Assembly (NCBI GenBank): GCA_002878065.1
Contig: PNIN01000048.1
Span: forward strand, 1 to 52,796
Length of the DNA: 52,796 nucleotides
Reading direction: 5' to 3'
Origin: Calditerrivibrio nitroreducens
GTDB taxonomy: Bacteria > Chrysiogenota > Deferribacteres > Deferribacterales > Calditerrivibrionaceae
Made by a program: the position numbers and the translations under genes. Positions 10,710-18,750 of the stretch are shown piece by piece. Numbering within the stretch: position 1 is the first letter of the stretch; every line of letters starts with the position of its first letter. The notes beneath the pieces are model-generated. The model saw only the letters and a program-made list of their open reading frames with translations, did no database searches and was not told the origin of the DNA.

Positions 10710-11043
10710 TTGCTGTTTTGAGTATCTCCTTAATAAAATTTATAAAATCAGACTTATCCACGGAATAATCATACCCCACCGAGTGTCTCAATGCCTCTCC
10801 GTGACCGGAGGAGATTGCTGTTTTTATGTATGGAAATTTTTCTTTTATGTAGATATTTACCTCATCCCCTTTCCCATCTGGCAGTTCGTAATCTATTATT
10901 GCCAGATCCAATTGTTCCATTTCAATCGTTTTTTTAGCCATCGCCACACTGCCGGCTATAAACAATCCAAAAGAAAACTTTTTGGATAGCATCTCCATCA
11001 AAGGATAGAATATCTCTTCGTCTTCCACAAACAGCAGATTCAT
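10702..11043 (-). CDS. Single-domain response regulator (CheY-like receiver)
   Basis: The 113 residues form one receiver domain without an output domain. The acidic pair is in LFVEDEE (8-10), the phosphoacceptor Asp is in AIIDYELPDGKG (about 51), the Ser/Thr position is in AISSGH (about 77), and the conserved Lys is in YSVDKSDF (about 97). It should act by protein-protein contact, like CheY or Spo0F. No kinase is adjacent; the nearest (12270-13802) has its own regulator. It begins the mini-operon with the Cys protein and pepD. Confidence 0.85.
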   Translation of the reverse strand: MNLLFVEDEEIFYPLMEMLSKKFSFGLFIAGSVAMAKKTIEMEQLDLAIIDYELPDGKGDEVNIYIKEKFPYIKTAISSGHGEALRHSVGYDYSVDKSDFINFIKEILKTANE

Positions 11044-11053
11044 AATTTTAACC

Positions 11054-11082
11054 TTTACTTTTATACTATATTGTTTTATAAA
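11054..11082 (+). promoter_or_regulatory. Promoter of lolA and the RfaH-like gene
   Basis: TTTACT (11054-11059) and TATAAA (11077-11082) are spaced by 17 nt. The predicted start point leaves a leader of about 20 nt that contains the GGAGGT site of lolA. The same region must hold the promoter of the divergent receiver-domain gene. Confidence 0.5.
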
Positions 11083-11109
11083 AAAATCAACCTATTTTGG
11101 AGGTAAGAA

Positions 11110-11739
11110 TTGAAAAAGTTTCTTTTAATTATTATGATACTCTTATTTATTTTTAATATATCCTTTGGAGCAAAAAAAAACATAAACAAGTCAACAACCG
11201 TCAATAAGCCCGTTGTGGAACGTCTTAAAAATATTCGCAGAATCACAGCAGATTTTATCCAAACCACCAAAATCAAAAACTTCAATGAGGAAACATACAA
11301 AGGAAAATTATACCTGATAGCCGGTGAAAAGGCTCTCTGGGATTACAATTATCCCTATAAACAATATTACCTCTTTGATAAAAAAGGGATGGAATACTAT
11401 GATAGCTCCACAAACCAGGTAATTGTACAAAATAAAAACTCTTCCCGTGAGGCAAATATCATACTTACTGTTTTATTTAATTTTAAAGAGATCGAAAATA
11501 ATTTTGATATCGTCGTAAATGGGAAAAGCCAGATACAGCTAAAACCGAAGCAGGATATAGGATTGAAATATATAATATTGATTGTGGATAGCAAGAATAA
11601 CATAAAAGGTATCCACAGCGAAGATATAAATGGAAACATTTCTGAAATAGAATTTAATAATGTTGAGATAAATAAAGATATAAATTTAGACGTTTTTAAA
11701 GTAAAACACCCAGCTGACGCACAGATATTTAATTATTAA
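11110..11739 (+). CDS. lolA: Outer-membrane lipoprotein carrier protein LolA
   Basis: LolA is the periplasmic chaperone that takes lipoproteins from LolCDE to the outer membrane. The start is a TTG at 11110 after a GGAGGT site, giving the signal peptide MKKFLLIIMILLFIFNISFG. The mature part has the LolA hallmarks ITADFIQT (about 53), GKLYLIAGEKALWDYNYPYKQ and a QVIVQNK strand. At 209 residues it has the usual length. No LolB-type gene is adjacent. The next gene, the RfaH-like regulator, begins 20 bp downstream and is probably co-transcribed. Confidence 0.88.
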   Translation: MKKFLLIIMILLFIFNISFGAKKNINKSTTVNKPVVERLKNIRRITADFIQTTKIKNFNEETYKGKLYLIAGEKALWDYNYPYKQYYLFDKKGMEYYDSSTNQVIVQNKNSSREANIILTVLFNFKEIENNFDIVVNGKSQIQLKPKQDIGLKYIILIVDSKNNIKGIHSEDINGNISEIEFNNVEINKDINLDVFKVKHPADAQIFNY

Positions 11740-11759
11740 GCAATTACCTGGAGAGTTTT

Positions 11760-12254
11760 TTGAATTGGTATCTTATTTATACAAAAGTCAAGAAAGAAGA
11801 CTACTTAGAACAATTGTTGACGGAAGCTGGACTTGAAGTGCTGAATCCGAAAATAAAAAAAACTAAAACAGTCAGAAACAAAAAGAAGGAAGTCATTGAT
11901 CCTTTATTTCCATGTTATCTATTTGTAAAGGCTGATTTAAACGTACATCTAAGAATAATAAGTTACACCCAGGGGATAAGGAGATTGGTGGGGGGCAGTA
12001 ATCCTACTATAGTTCCCATCGAAATAATAGATACAATAAAATCGAGGATGGTGGATGGTTTTATAGATACCAAAAGTGAAGAGTTTAAGAAAGGGGACAC
12101 CATACTGATCAAAGATGGACCTTTTAAAGATTTCGTAGGTATTTTTCAGGAGGAACTTGATTCTAAAGGCAGAGTTTCGATACTTCTTAAAACATTAGCA
12201 TTGCAACCCCGTATTACAGTAGATAAAGATATGATAGAAAAACTGCATAATTAA
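11760..12254 (+). CDS. RfaH-like NusG paralogue (transcription antiterminator)
   Basis: This is a 164-residue NusG-superfamily protein. The NGN domain (about 1-105) opens WYLIYTKVKKEDYLEQ and contains DPLFPCYLFVKADL and TQGIRRLVGG, closely matching RfaH. The C-terminal KOW domain (about 110-164) contains KGDTILIKDGPFKDFVGIF. RfaH-type proteins bind the elongating polymerase at ops-like DNA and let it read through long operons for surface polysaccharides, pili or toxins. The start is TTG at 11760 after GGAGAG. Housekeeping nusG normally sits next to secE and rplK, which are absent here, supporting the specialised paralogue. Its target operon is not identified. Confidence 0.85.
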   Translation: MNWYLIYTKVKKEDYLEQLLTEAGLEVLNPKIKKTKTVRNKKKEVIDPLFPCYLFVKADLNVHLRIISYTQGIRRLVGGSNPTIVPIEIIDTIKSRMVDGFIDTKSEEFKKGDTILIKDGPFKDFVGIFQEELDSKGRVSILLKTLALQPRITVDKDMIEKLHN

Positions 12255-12269
12255 ATATTTCCCACTATA

Positions 12270-13802
12270 CTAATCGATTGGGATAAAGAGTGTGACTTTC
12301 GTATATACCCCTTCTTCACTTTCCACCCGAATATCCCACCCAAGTCTTCTGGTGGCTTGATAGATTATCGACATCCCCAGCCCTGTCCCTTGAAAACTGT
12401 TTTTAACGTTACTACCCCTAAAAAATCTATTGAATATTTTATCCAGCTCATCAGATTTTATTCCAATACCTGAGTCGTATACTTCGAATATTACCTCTTC
12501 AGTGTTACTTCTGGCAGAGATGATAATTTCACCATCTATTTTACTATATTTTATTGCATTAGAAATTAAATTTTTTATAAGACTATTAAGTATATTCCTG
12601 TCAGCTTTTACTGTCAAATTATCATCGATATCGATCGTCAAATTAAGCCTTTTATCATCAATCTCTTTATCAAATAAACTTACTATATATATTACAAAAT
12701 CTCTTAAAGATATCTCTTCAAATTCCAGAGCTATATCCGAATACTCAAGCTTTGATAAAATAAGAATCTGATCCAGAGAATTTTTCATTATATTGATATT
12801 ATTATAGATTACAGATATAGCTCTTTCAATCACCAAAGGGTCAGACATAAATTTTGGATCCTTTAGCATTTCTGAATAGGATAGGATCTTCGTCATCGGC
12901 GTTCTAAAGTCGTGGGCCATTGTATCTATAATATCTGTTTTCATTTTATTCAGTGAGAGAAGCTTTTCGTTTTTATTTTTTAACTCTTCATAAGTGGCCA
13001 CATAGTTGCTGATGGCCTCTTTTAATTTCGCCTTCAACAGATCCTCATTTCTTGCAATTGTATTCACCATCTTATCAAATGCCATAGATAGAGATTCTAT
13101 CTCATCACCAGTTTTTATTTCTGTCTTCACATTGTAATTGTTTTTAATCACTTCGTTTGAGGCATCCGCAAGGGTCTTTATATGTCTCAAAACAAGGTTA
13201 TTCACTAGTATGGTCACAGTTAATATGATACTGGTAAACGTTATAAATCCAAACATATAAAACATTTTGTTATTAAGCAAAATTGTATCTTTCAACGAAT
13301 TTATAGGTATAAATACAGAAATACCACCCCTAATATCCCCTATCTTATACCCCTGATAGTAATGGCAGCTCATACAAGACTCATTAATATGAAGCGGAGC
13401 CATATACCTGAAGACCGTACCAGCATTTGGATATTCGATAATCTCAGAGAATTCTTTTTCCCCTTCCTTAAAATATTTTAAAGCTTTCTTTTCAAATTCA
13501 TCCGGAGCATTTTCAGGGTTTACCAGAATATCACTCGTAATGTGGAATTTAAAATTAGCCATCTTCTTGGCATATTCTGAAATCTCTTTGGTGGCAACGG
13601 CAGGTACAGGCTCAACCCTTCCCCTATTTTCAGCCACCCATTGTCTTGTTATTACGATCATTTTAAAAAGTGTTTCCGCCTGAATCTTCGCCTGATTTAA
13701 CAGTAGTTCCTTCTGGTAATGCCATATTATCATTATCAGTGGTGAGATGATAAGAATTGTTACAATCGAAAGGTATATCACAAACTTCTTTATCAGCGTC
13801 AT
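12270..13802 (-). CDS. Sensor histidine kinase with haem-type DUF3365 (Tll0287-like) input domain
   Basis: This inner-membrane kinase has TM1 at about 8-28, a periplasmic DUF3365 domain (about 30-175) with the haem-binding motif CMSCH at 143-147, and TM2 at about 180-203. It then has HAMP, HisKA with phosphoacceptor His297 in MAHDFRTPMTK, and HATPase with NLISNAIKYS, DSGIGI and GTGLGMS. The CXXCH suggests covalent haem, so redox, NO or O2 sensing is plausible but inferred. The gene overlaps its response regulator by 4 bp, marking them as a cognate pair. The same input domain occurs in the chemoreceptor at 24429-26144. Confidence 0.92.
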   Translation of the reverse strand: MTLIKKFVIYLSIVTILIISPLIMIIWHYQKELLLNQAKIQAETLFKMIVITRQWVAENRGRVEPVPAVATKEISEYAKKMANFKFHITSDILVNPENAPDEFEKKALKYFKEGEKEFSEIIEYPNAGTVFRYMAPLHINESCMSCHYYQGYKIGDIRGGISVFIPINSLKDTILLNNKMFYMFGFITFTSIILTVTILVNNLVLRHIKTLADASNEVIKNNYNVKTEIKTGDEIESLSMAFDKMVNTIARNEDLLKAKLKEAISNYVATYEELKNKNEKLLSLNKMKTDIIDTMAHDFRTPMTKILSYSEMLKDPKFMSDPLVIERAISVIYNNINIMKNSLDQILILSKLEYSDIALEFEEISLRDFVIYIVSLFDKEIDDKRLNLTIDIDDNLTVKADRNILNSLIKNLISNAIKYSKIDGEIIISARSNTEEVIFEVYDSGIGIKSDELDKIFNRFFRGSNVKNSFQGTGLGMSIIYQATRRLGWDIRVESEEGVYTKVTLFIPID

Positions 13803-14494
13803 TCTTCCAGCTTGTATCCCACTCCAGAAACAGTTTTAAGGTATAGATGCCCCTTACTGCTTTTCTCGATCTTCTGCCTTATATGTTGAATATGAACATC
13901 TATACTTCTTGACCATTTATATAGATTATCTTTCCCCCATAACTCTTTGATCATTTTGTCTCTTGATACAATTTTCCCTTTATTTTTCACCAGATAAAGG
14001 AATATTTCAAACTCTTTTGGTGTAAAATTAATTACCTCATCATCCCTTTTGACGATCATATTTTCTATATCTATGATAAAATTTTTATAACACAGGATGT
14101 TGGTATTCTCTTCATCAGTACCATGATCGCATGCACAACGCCTCAATATAGCTTTAATCCTGGCAATAAGCTCTATATTCTGGAAAGGTTTGGTGATATA
14201 GTCATCCGCACCATACTCAAGACACAAAACTTTATTGGTAACGCTCTCTTTAGCGGAAAGTATCAGTATAGGAAGTTCACTATTTTTTCTGATGACCTTA
14301 CACACCTGTTCACCGTCTATATCCGGAAGGTTTAGATCCAGTAATATTAGATCATAAGAATTTTTATTTAATTTTTCAAGCCCGGTAAATCCATTGGAAG
14401 CGGTATCCACCTCATAACCTTCCACTTCCAGCAGAATCTTCAGCATATCAAGTATTTCATAGTCGTCATCAATTATCAGAAATTTACAAGCAAT
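13799..14494 (-). CDS. OmpR/PhoB-family response regulator, non-canonical start
   Basis: This is the partner of the haem-sensor kinase: a receiver domain with phosphoacceptor Asp in LILLDLNLPDIDG and Lys in DDYITKPF, then a winged-helix Trans_reg_C domain with INFTPKEFEIFLYL and SIDVHIQHIRQKIEKS. The first in-frame ATG (14446) would begin inside helix 1 and drop the essential acidic pocket. Upstream the frame continues open as KFLIIDDDYEILD, the correct receiver N-terminus, to a stop at 14501-14503. That stretch has no ATG, GTG or TTG; the best candidates are an ATT at 14494 or CTG at 14479. Alternatively one base is missing: a TTG in the +1 frame would yield the same N-terminus after a single-base insertion. 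No ribosome-binding site is evident. I give the ATT start provisionally. Confidence 0.8.
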   Translation of the reverse strand: MACKFLIIDDDYEILDMLKILLEVEGYEVDTASNGFTGLEKLNKNSYDLILLDLNLPDIDGEQVCKVIRKNSELPILILSAKESVTNKVLCLEYGADDYITKPFQNIELIARIKAILRRCACDHGTDEENTNILCYKNFIIDIENMIVKRDDEVINFTPKEFEIFLYLVKNKGKIVSRDKMIKELWGKDNLYKWSRSIDVHIQHIRQKIEKSSKGHLYLKTVSGVGYKLEE

Positions 14495-14536
14495 AATATA
14501 TTAGTAGATAATAAAAGACGATATTTCAAGAAAAAT

Positions 14537-14920
14537 TTACTCTATTTCGCTTCTCAACTTAGGCTTTTTAGGAAGTGGTATAGCTTTGCCATCTTCATCG
14601 ATTCTCACAAACGTTATTTTTGTGGCAAAAACCTCAATCTCACAATCAGCCCCCGGTTCATCAGCAAACACTTCCACTTTATACGTTGCTGAGCTATTCC
14701 CTATCTTAAATGGTTTTATATCAAATCGAAGTATAGCACCATTTTTGACCCTACGTTTAAATTCAATATCATCCATCGCCACCGTAACCATCGTGCAATG
14801 GGGAAAATCAAGGGATGCAGTCATCCATGCAAACTCATCCACCCATTTCAAAAGGATACCACCGAATAGATAACCATGATGGTTCAAATGCTCCGTTCTT
14901 ACATTTACATAGTTCCTCAC
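14537..14920 (-). CDS. Acyl-CoA thioesterase, hotdog fold (YciA/BfiT-like)
   Basis: This is a 127-residue single hotdog domain that should hydrolyse acyl-CoA to free CoA and fatty acid in the cytoplasm. The diagnostic block is EHLNHHGYLFGGILLKWVDE (about 10-29) with the catalytic Asp/Glu, followed by a TMVTVAMDDIEFKRRV strand-helix segment. The likely start is a GTG at 14920 after an AGGTGG site. It is the last gene of the flagellar run, 24 bp after flgA, at the place where flgH would be expected in many flg operons. The physiological acyl-CoA is unknown. Confidence 0.82.
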   Translation of the reverse strand: MRNYVNVRTEHLNHHGYLFGGILLKWVDEFAWMTASLDFPHCTMVTVAMDDIEFKRRVKNGAILRFDIKPFKIGNSSATYKVEVFADEPGADCEIEVFATKITFVRIDEDGKAIPLPKKPKLRSEIE

Positions 14921-14944
14921 AGCACCACCTGAAATACCATAGAA

Positions 14945-15787
14945 TTATTCCAGATAAACTATACCCTCCCTATATATCCCTGTCAATACCTTATCAGAAG
15001 ATAGATTTTTTACAGAAACCCTCCCACCTTTATATGCATCATCCATCAAAACAGCTTCAAATTCGAGAACAATCGTTCCATTATTGTAAATCACTTTTAC
15101 CTTTTCCCCTTTCAATTTTTCCGGCATATGTCTTAACATTTTTAATGTTATCACCCTATTTTTAGGGATGGGCTGAGTTGCTATGGCATCAAAATCATTT
15201 AAAAATAGTTCATCCTTCAAATTCGTTATTTCCACCTGAGCTTCTTTGACCTTTCCGTTAACCTTCTCCCCTTTGTCTATCTTAGATTCAGAAATATATC
15301 CCTTAGAGAAAACTTTTATATAGGCATATACTTTATAGCTTTTAATACCGTTAGATAGATCCACATATACCGTACCAAAAGGTTTATCCGGAAAACTAAT
15401 ACGAATATCCCCAAGGGCGGATGCTGTTATACTGGTTCCGGTACTTATCTTTACGATCTCAAAAGTTAAATTAGGGAATTTTTTTCCCAGGTAAGATAGA
15501 AAGAGATCTTTTAGATCATCTTCCCCCACCAAAACCCCTTTCCTTTTTACGACTATAAATGATGATGTGGAAAACTTCCCCCACTCTTCTTTGTTTATGT
15601 AATTTTTTATAACCTGAGTTGAGATCTTTCTTTCATCCCCAAAGTTTAAATTACAAAGTATATTCTTATCCGGATATGATACGTTTATATCTCTTAAATT
15701 AAAACACTCCTTATCAATCTCATAATATATCTGCCCATATGCAACACCACAGACGAGGAGAAAAAGTATCGATATAATTTTTATCAT
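14945..15787 (-). CDS. flgA: Flagellar basal body P-ring formation chaperone FlgA
   Basis: FlgA is a periplasmic chaperone for P-ring (FlgI) assembly. The 280-residue protein has a signal peptide (MIKIISILFLLVCGVAYG) and, at its C-terminus, the SAF/FlgA core with AIATQPIPKNRVITLKML and VLMDDAYKGGRVSVKNLSSDKV. The latter is the usual VRN..S.KVL-like signature just before the final strand. It follows flgG by 6 bp. flgI and flgH, its functional partners, are not in the window. Confidence 0.88.
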   Translation of the reverse strand: MIKIISILFLLVCGVAYGQIYYEIDKECFNLRDINVSYPDKNILCNLNFGDERKISTQVIKNYINKEEWGKFSTSSFIVVKRKGVLVGEDDLKDLFLSYLGKKFPNLTFEIVKISTGTSITASALGDIRISFPDKPFGTVYVDLSNGIKSYKVYAYIKVFSKGYISESKIDKGEKVNGKVKEAQVEITNLKDELFLNDFDAIATQPIPKNRVITLKMLRHMPEKLKGEKVKVIYNNGTIVLEFEAVLMDDAYKGGRVSVKNLSSDKVLTGIYREGIVYLE

Positions 15788-15793
15788 ACTAAG

Positions 15794-16582
15794 TTACCTT
15801 TTCAGATTGTTTACCACCTGCAGCATCTCATCACTCGTCTGTATCGCCTTTGAATTAAGCTCATACGCTCTTTGACCTGTTATCATATTCACCATCTCTT
15901 CAGCCACATTTACATTACTCATTTCTAAAACCCCCTGCGCCACAGTTCCAAATGCATCGGTACCCGGGGCACCTGTGACAGGCTCACCACTTGCCGCAGT
16001 GGGCTGATAAAGATTTCTTCCAATATTTTTTAATCCAGATGGATTTATAAATCTTGCAAGCTCTATAGCACCTAATTCCGTTGGATTAGTATCCCCAGGG
16101 ATTGTAACAGATACAGTACCATCCTGACCTATGATAATAGAAGTGGCATTCTCAGGCACTGCTATTGCTGGCTCCAAAAGATACCCTTCCGCCGTCACAA
16201 TATTACCATTTGAATCCAATTTAAATGATCCATTTCTCGTATAACCTATCGTGCCATCCGGCATTGTCACCTGAAAAAAACCATCCCCTTCGATCGCAAT
16301 ATCTAATTGATTACCGGTTTGTTGAAAATTCCCCTGTCCAAATATCTTTTCTGTTGCCACAACCTTGGTACCAAGACCTATCTGAATACCTGTTGGATGG
16401 TTGATCCCGGCGGCGGTGGGACCACCCGCAGGTCTCATCTCCTGATACAGTAGATCCTCAAAATGGATCCTCGACTTTTTAAAACCTATGTTATTAACAT
16501 TTGCAAGATTGTTTGAAATATTATCGATATTCATCTGTTGTGCGGTCATCCCGCTTGCAGCTGTCCACATCGCTCTAAACAT
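15794..16582 (-). CDS. flgG: Flagellar distal rod protein FlgG
   Basis: FlgG polymerises into the distal rod that crosses the periplasm. The 262 residues start [16 protein letters not shown] and contain the rod/hook N-terminal motif [18 protein letters not shown]. The family's [14 protein letters not shown] and [13 protein letters not shown] blocks follow, and the C-terminal [33 protein letters not shown] helix is present. The length is exactly that of FlgG. It lies 10 bp downstream of flgF. Confidence 0.95.
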   Translation of the reverse strand: MFRAMWTAASGMTAQQMNIDNISNNLANVNNIGFKKSRIHFEDLLYQEMRPAGGPTAAGINHPTGIQIGLGTKVVATEKIFGQGNFQQTGNQLDIAIEGDGFFQVTMPDGTIGYTRNGSFKLDSNGNIVTAEGYLLEPAIAVPENATSIIIGQDGTVSVTIPGDTNPTELGAIELARFINPSGLKNIGRNLYQPTAASGEPVTGAPGTDAFGTVAQGVLEMSNVNVAEEMVNMITGQRAYELNSKAIQTSDEMLQVVNNLKR

Positions 16583-16592
16583 AAACTACCCC

Positions 16593-17348
16593 CTATGCTA
16601 TTCTTCCAAGTTCGTTGGAAGCTTTTTCATTTAATTGGTCTATTGTTTGGATCACCTTTTGATAGGTTTCAAAACCTCTATTGGCTTCTATCATCTTTAC
16701 CATCTCCTGCACGGCATTAACGTTGCTACCTTCTATATAACCCTGCATGATATTCGGATTTTCCATCTCCACAGGTAGAATATCTACTGCAGCAAAAAGG
16801 TTTCTCCCCACTTTCTGAAGCCTCGTGTTATCTTCAAAAGTAGCTATGTTTATCTGATCCACCTGTACCCCATTTACCATAACCTCACCAGTTGGTAAAA
16901 ATACAACATCATCCCCGTTTATCACTATCGGCTGATTATTTCTGGATAGTACTCTATAACCATTGCTATTAACAAGCTCATTATTACTATTTATACTAAA
17001 TGCACCATCCCTTGTAAATCTTATACCCCATGGTGTATCAACCACGAAAAAACCATTTTCACCCCCTATTGCCAGATCAAATTTATTCCCAGTCTGATGA
17101 ATAGCCCCTTCTGAAAGATCAAGATAGTTTCTGTCGAGCTTCACCGTTCTATTTATCGTCTGGTTGTAAAGGGAGTTTCTTATAATATCCTCCGGAAACT
17201 CCTTAGGTTTTGCGATATAATTTTGAAAAGTAAACCCATCTTTTTTGTATCCATTTGTATTCACATTGGCAAGGTTATTGGCAATATTACTCACCACTCT
17301 TTCCTGCATCATCATTCCAGAAGCTGCCACATACAATCCATTTAACAT
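16593..17348 (-). CDS. flgF: Flagellar proximal rod protein FlgF
   Basis: FlgF is the 251-residue rod subunit beneath FlgG. I place the start at 17348 (MLNGLYVAASGMMMQERV), preceded by GGAGGG at 5 nt. A longer frame reaching 17465 would only add residues overlapping the upstream lipoprotein gene. Motifs are NIANNLANVNTNGYKKDG, FDLAIGGENGFFVV, FTRDGAFSINSNNELV and the C-terminal SNVNAVQEMVKMIEANRGFE. The upstream gene stops one base before this ATG, so translation is probably coupled. Confidence 0.92.
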   Translation of the reverse strand: MLNGLYVAASGMMMQERVVSNIANNLANVNTNGYKKDGFTFQNYIAKPKEFPEDIIRNSLYNQTINRTVKLDRNYLDLSEGAIHQTGNKFDLAIGGENGFFVVDTPWGIRFTRDGAFSINSNNELVNSNGYRVLSRNNQPIVINGDDVVFLPTGEVMVNGVQVDQINIATFEDNTRLQKVGRNLFAAVDILPVEMENPNIMQGYIEGSNVNAVQEMVKMIEANRGFETYQKVIQTIDQLNEKASNELGRIA

Positions 17349-17349
17349 A

Positions 17350-17988
17350 TCATCCCTCCATAAAGATCTTTGAAAATGAGTTTTCCAGAAGGTATCCCAA
17401 ACCTTTGACTGTAAGATACTTAACCGGCTTTGCAGTTTTAGAGGGGAAATAGAAGAAATTTTCATCTGAGCTGGAAACAGCAGTCACCTTTGTCCACATA
17501 ATTGGTCTATTATCCTTTGCCAATATAGATATTTCAATTTCTGAGCTATTTTCACCATAGCGTTTTTCATAAGATTCGCTAAGTTTTGTAAGAACTATAA
17601 AATCTGCTTTTTCAGGTTTATCCACAATTACGCCAAATTTATTTACTATAATGACCCTCTCTATTATCTTCTTAATATTTTCATCGTAAGATATCTCCCC
17701 CAATCTTGTTATCTTTTCAGGCATAACGTAATACTTAAAATTATCGTATATTAGATGATTACCGTAGTCAGCATAGACATAATTTTTATATTTTGCATCA
17801 GTTTTATCGAATATTAGCGATGAAAAATTTGAATTCATCTCCACAAGAGCTGCGGTAAGGATATAACCATAGGAAGGATTTAATACATTTATACTATTTT
17901 TTGATATAGTTTTTGCATTATCCACCGGCTTACCCGTAATGGAACAATTGAGCATAAAAAATGTAAGTAAAAGTAACATATACCTCAT
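17350..17988 (-). CDS. Hypothetical exported protein upstream of flgF
   Basis: This 212-residue protein has an N-terminal export signal (MRYMLLLLTFFMLNCSITG). The Cys at 15 could be a lipid attachment site, although the preceding FMLN is not a good lipobox. The rest looks like a soluble alpha/beta domain with a conserved-looking KADFIVLTKLSESYEKRYG segment, and I do not recognise the family. It is directly followed (1 bp) by flgF and has a clear GGAGG site whose start lies in a hairpin (17986-18018). Its position suggests a role at the cell envelope near the flagellar basal body, but that is only context. Confidence 0.65.
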   Translation of the reverse strand: MRYMLLLLTFFMLNCSITGKPVDNAKTISKNSINVLNPSYGYILTAALVEMNSNFSSLIFDKTDAKYKNYVYADYGNHLIYDNFKYYVMPEKITRLGEISYDENIKKIIERVIIVNKFGVIVDKPEKADFIVLTKLSESYEKRYGENSSEIEISILAKDNRPIMWTKVTAVSSSDENFFYFPSKTAKPVKYLTVKGLGYLLENSFSKIFMEG

Positions 17989-18018
17989 TGCTTACCTCCT
18001 GTCTGTAGATAAGCAATG
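17986..18018 (-). promoter_or_regulatory. Hairpin enclosing the ribosome-binding site of the flgF operon leader gene
   Basis: A perfect 9-bp inverted repeat (CATTGCTTA and its complement) brackets a 15-nt loop containing the GGAGG site. The start codon of the 212-residue gene is the last three bases of the 3' arm. Folding would pair the start codon and present the Shine-Dalgarno sequence in the loop, so a translational control element is possible. Confidence 0.45.
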
Positions 18019-18043
18019 AGTATGCCAAAATTAAGGATAAATT

Positions 18044-18433
18044 TTACCGTATATCGGTACGAATTATATTTTCATCTTTATCATAGGTAATTTTTATAAA
18101 TAGATAGCCGTTCTTCTGTTTGGAGCTTTCTATAGGTGTTCCGGCAATCTCCCATATGCCAATGGTGGCTACATCAAGAAGTCCATGCATAACTGCCCTG
18201 GAGGTGGCACCGGTATCAATGGCAAATCTGTATTCCTCCGTCATTGTACCATCAGAATGTTTTGTGCTGCTAATCACTTTAGGCCCCATCAACAAAACAC
18301 ATGTGCGATTGTTGCATTTGGCGAGATTCTTTTGAAACTCCAGAGGCTTCATCCCTTCACTTTTAGAAGCCATATAGACAGAACAACCATAAAAAAAATA
18401 TAAAATCCAAAAAACCAAGAAGATCCTTTTCAT
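18044..18433 (-). CDS. Hypothetical lipoprotein, SmpA/OmlA-like character
   Basis: I place the start at 18433 (MKRIFLVFWILYFFYGCSVY); a TTG 21 bp upstream is possible. The signal peptide ends in FYGC, a usable lipobox, so the protein is probably a 129-residue lipoprotein. The mature part has CNNRTCVLLMGPKVI with two Cys that may form a disulfide, then a STKHSDGTMTEEYRF strand pair typical of small SmpA-like envelope lipoproteins, and a Gly/Ala-rich helix. The gene lies 55 bp upstream of the next exported protein. Function unknown. Confidence 0.6.
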   Translation of the reverse strand: MKRIFLVFWILYFFYGCSVYMASKSEGMKPLEFQKNLAKCNNRTCVLLMGPKVISSTKHSDGTMTEEYRFAIDTGATSRAVMHGLLDVATIGIWEIAGTPIESSKQKNGYLFIKITYDKDENIIRTDIR

Positions 18434-18515
18434 ACCGTTATTATACAGCAACAAATTTTTTTGTCAAATAATGATTATATTACTATCTAACTTTTTCTTT
18501 CAATAAATATTGTAT

Positions 18516-18638
18516 TTAAATCTTATTGGAGAGCATCTTCTCCAGTTTTGTTCTTTCTTCTGTAGTAGTCATAACAATAAGTTTGTCATCTTTTGATAAA
18601 ATGTAAAAGGGATAAATAATCTTTCTAAAATCTATGCA
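18516..18638 (-). pseudogene. Unidentified coding remnant (about 40 codons)
   Basis: On the minus strand the stretch 18638-18516 reads as a continuous 40-codon frame between two stops, with protein-like content (for example FRKIIYPFYILSKDDKLIVM followed by an amphipathic Glu/Lys-rich end). It has no ATG near its beginning and no ribosome-binding site. It looks like the 3' end of a decayed gene in an otherwise empty 317-bp interval. I do not recognise the family. Confidence 0.25.
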
Positions 18639-18684
18639 TCATTCAACCTTAAAATATTTTTAAATCACAAAATCAACCAATAGT

Positions 18685-18708
18685 GGGGTATCTTTTATGA
18701 GATACCCC
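18685..18708. terminator. Palindrome downstream of the mini-cytochrome gene
   Basis: GGGGTATCT and its complement are separated by a 6-nt loop. The structure is 42 bp past the stop of the minus-strand cytochrome gene. No long T run follows on either strand, so it may act as an mRNA 3' stabiliser rather than an intrinsic terminator. Apart from this and the coding remnant I see nothing else in 18434-18750. Confidence 0.45.
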
Positions 18709-18750
18709 TTCAATCTACAATCTGATGGAGCATCAAAAAAACTGATTTTT

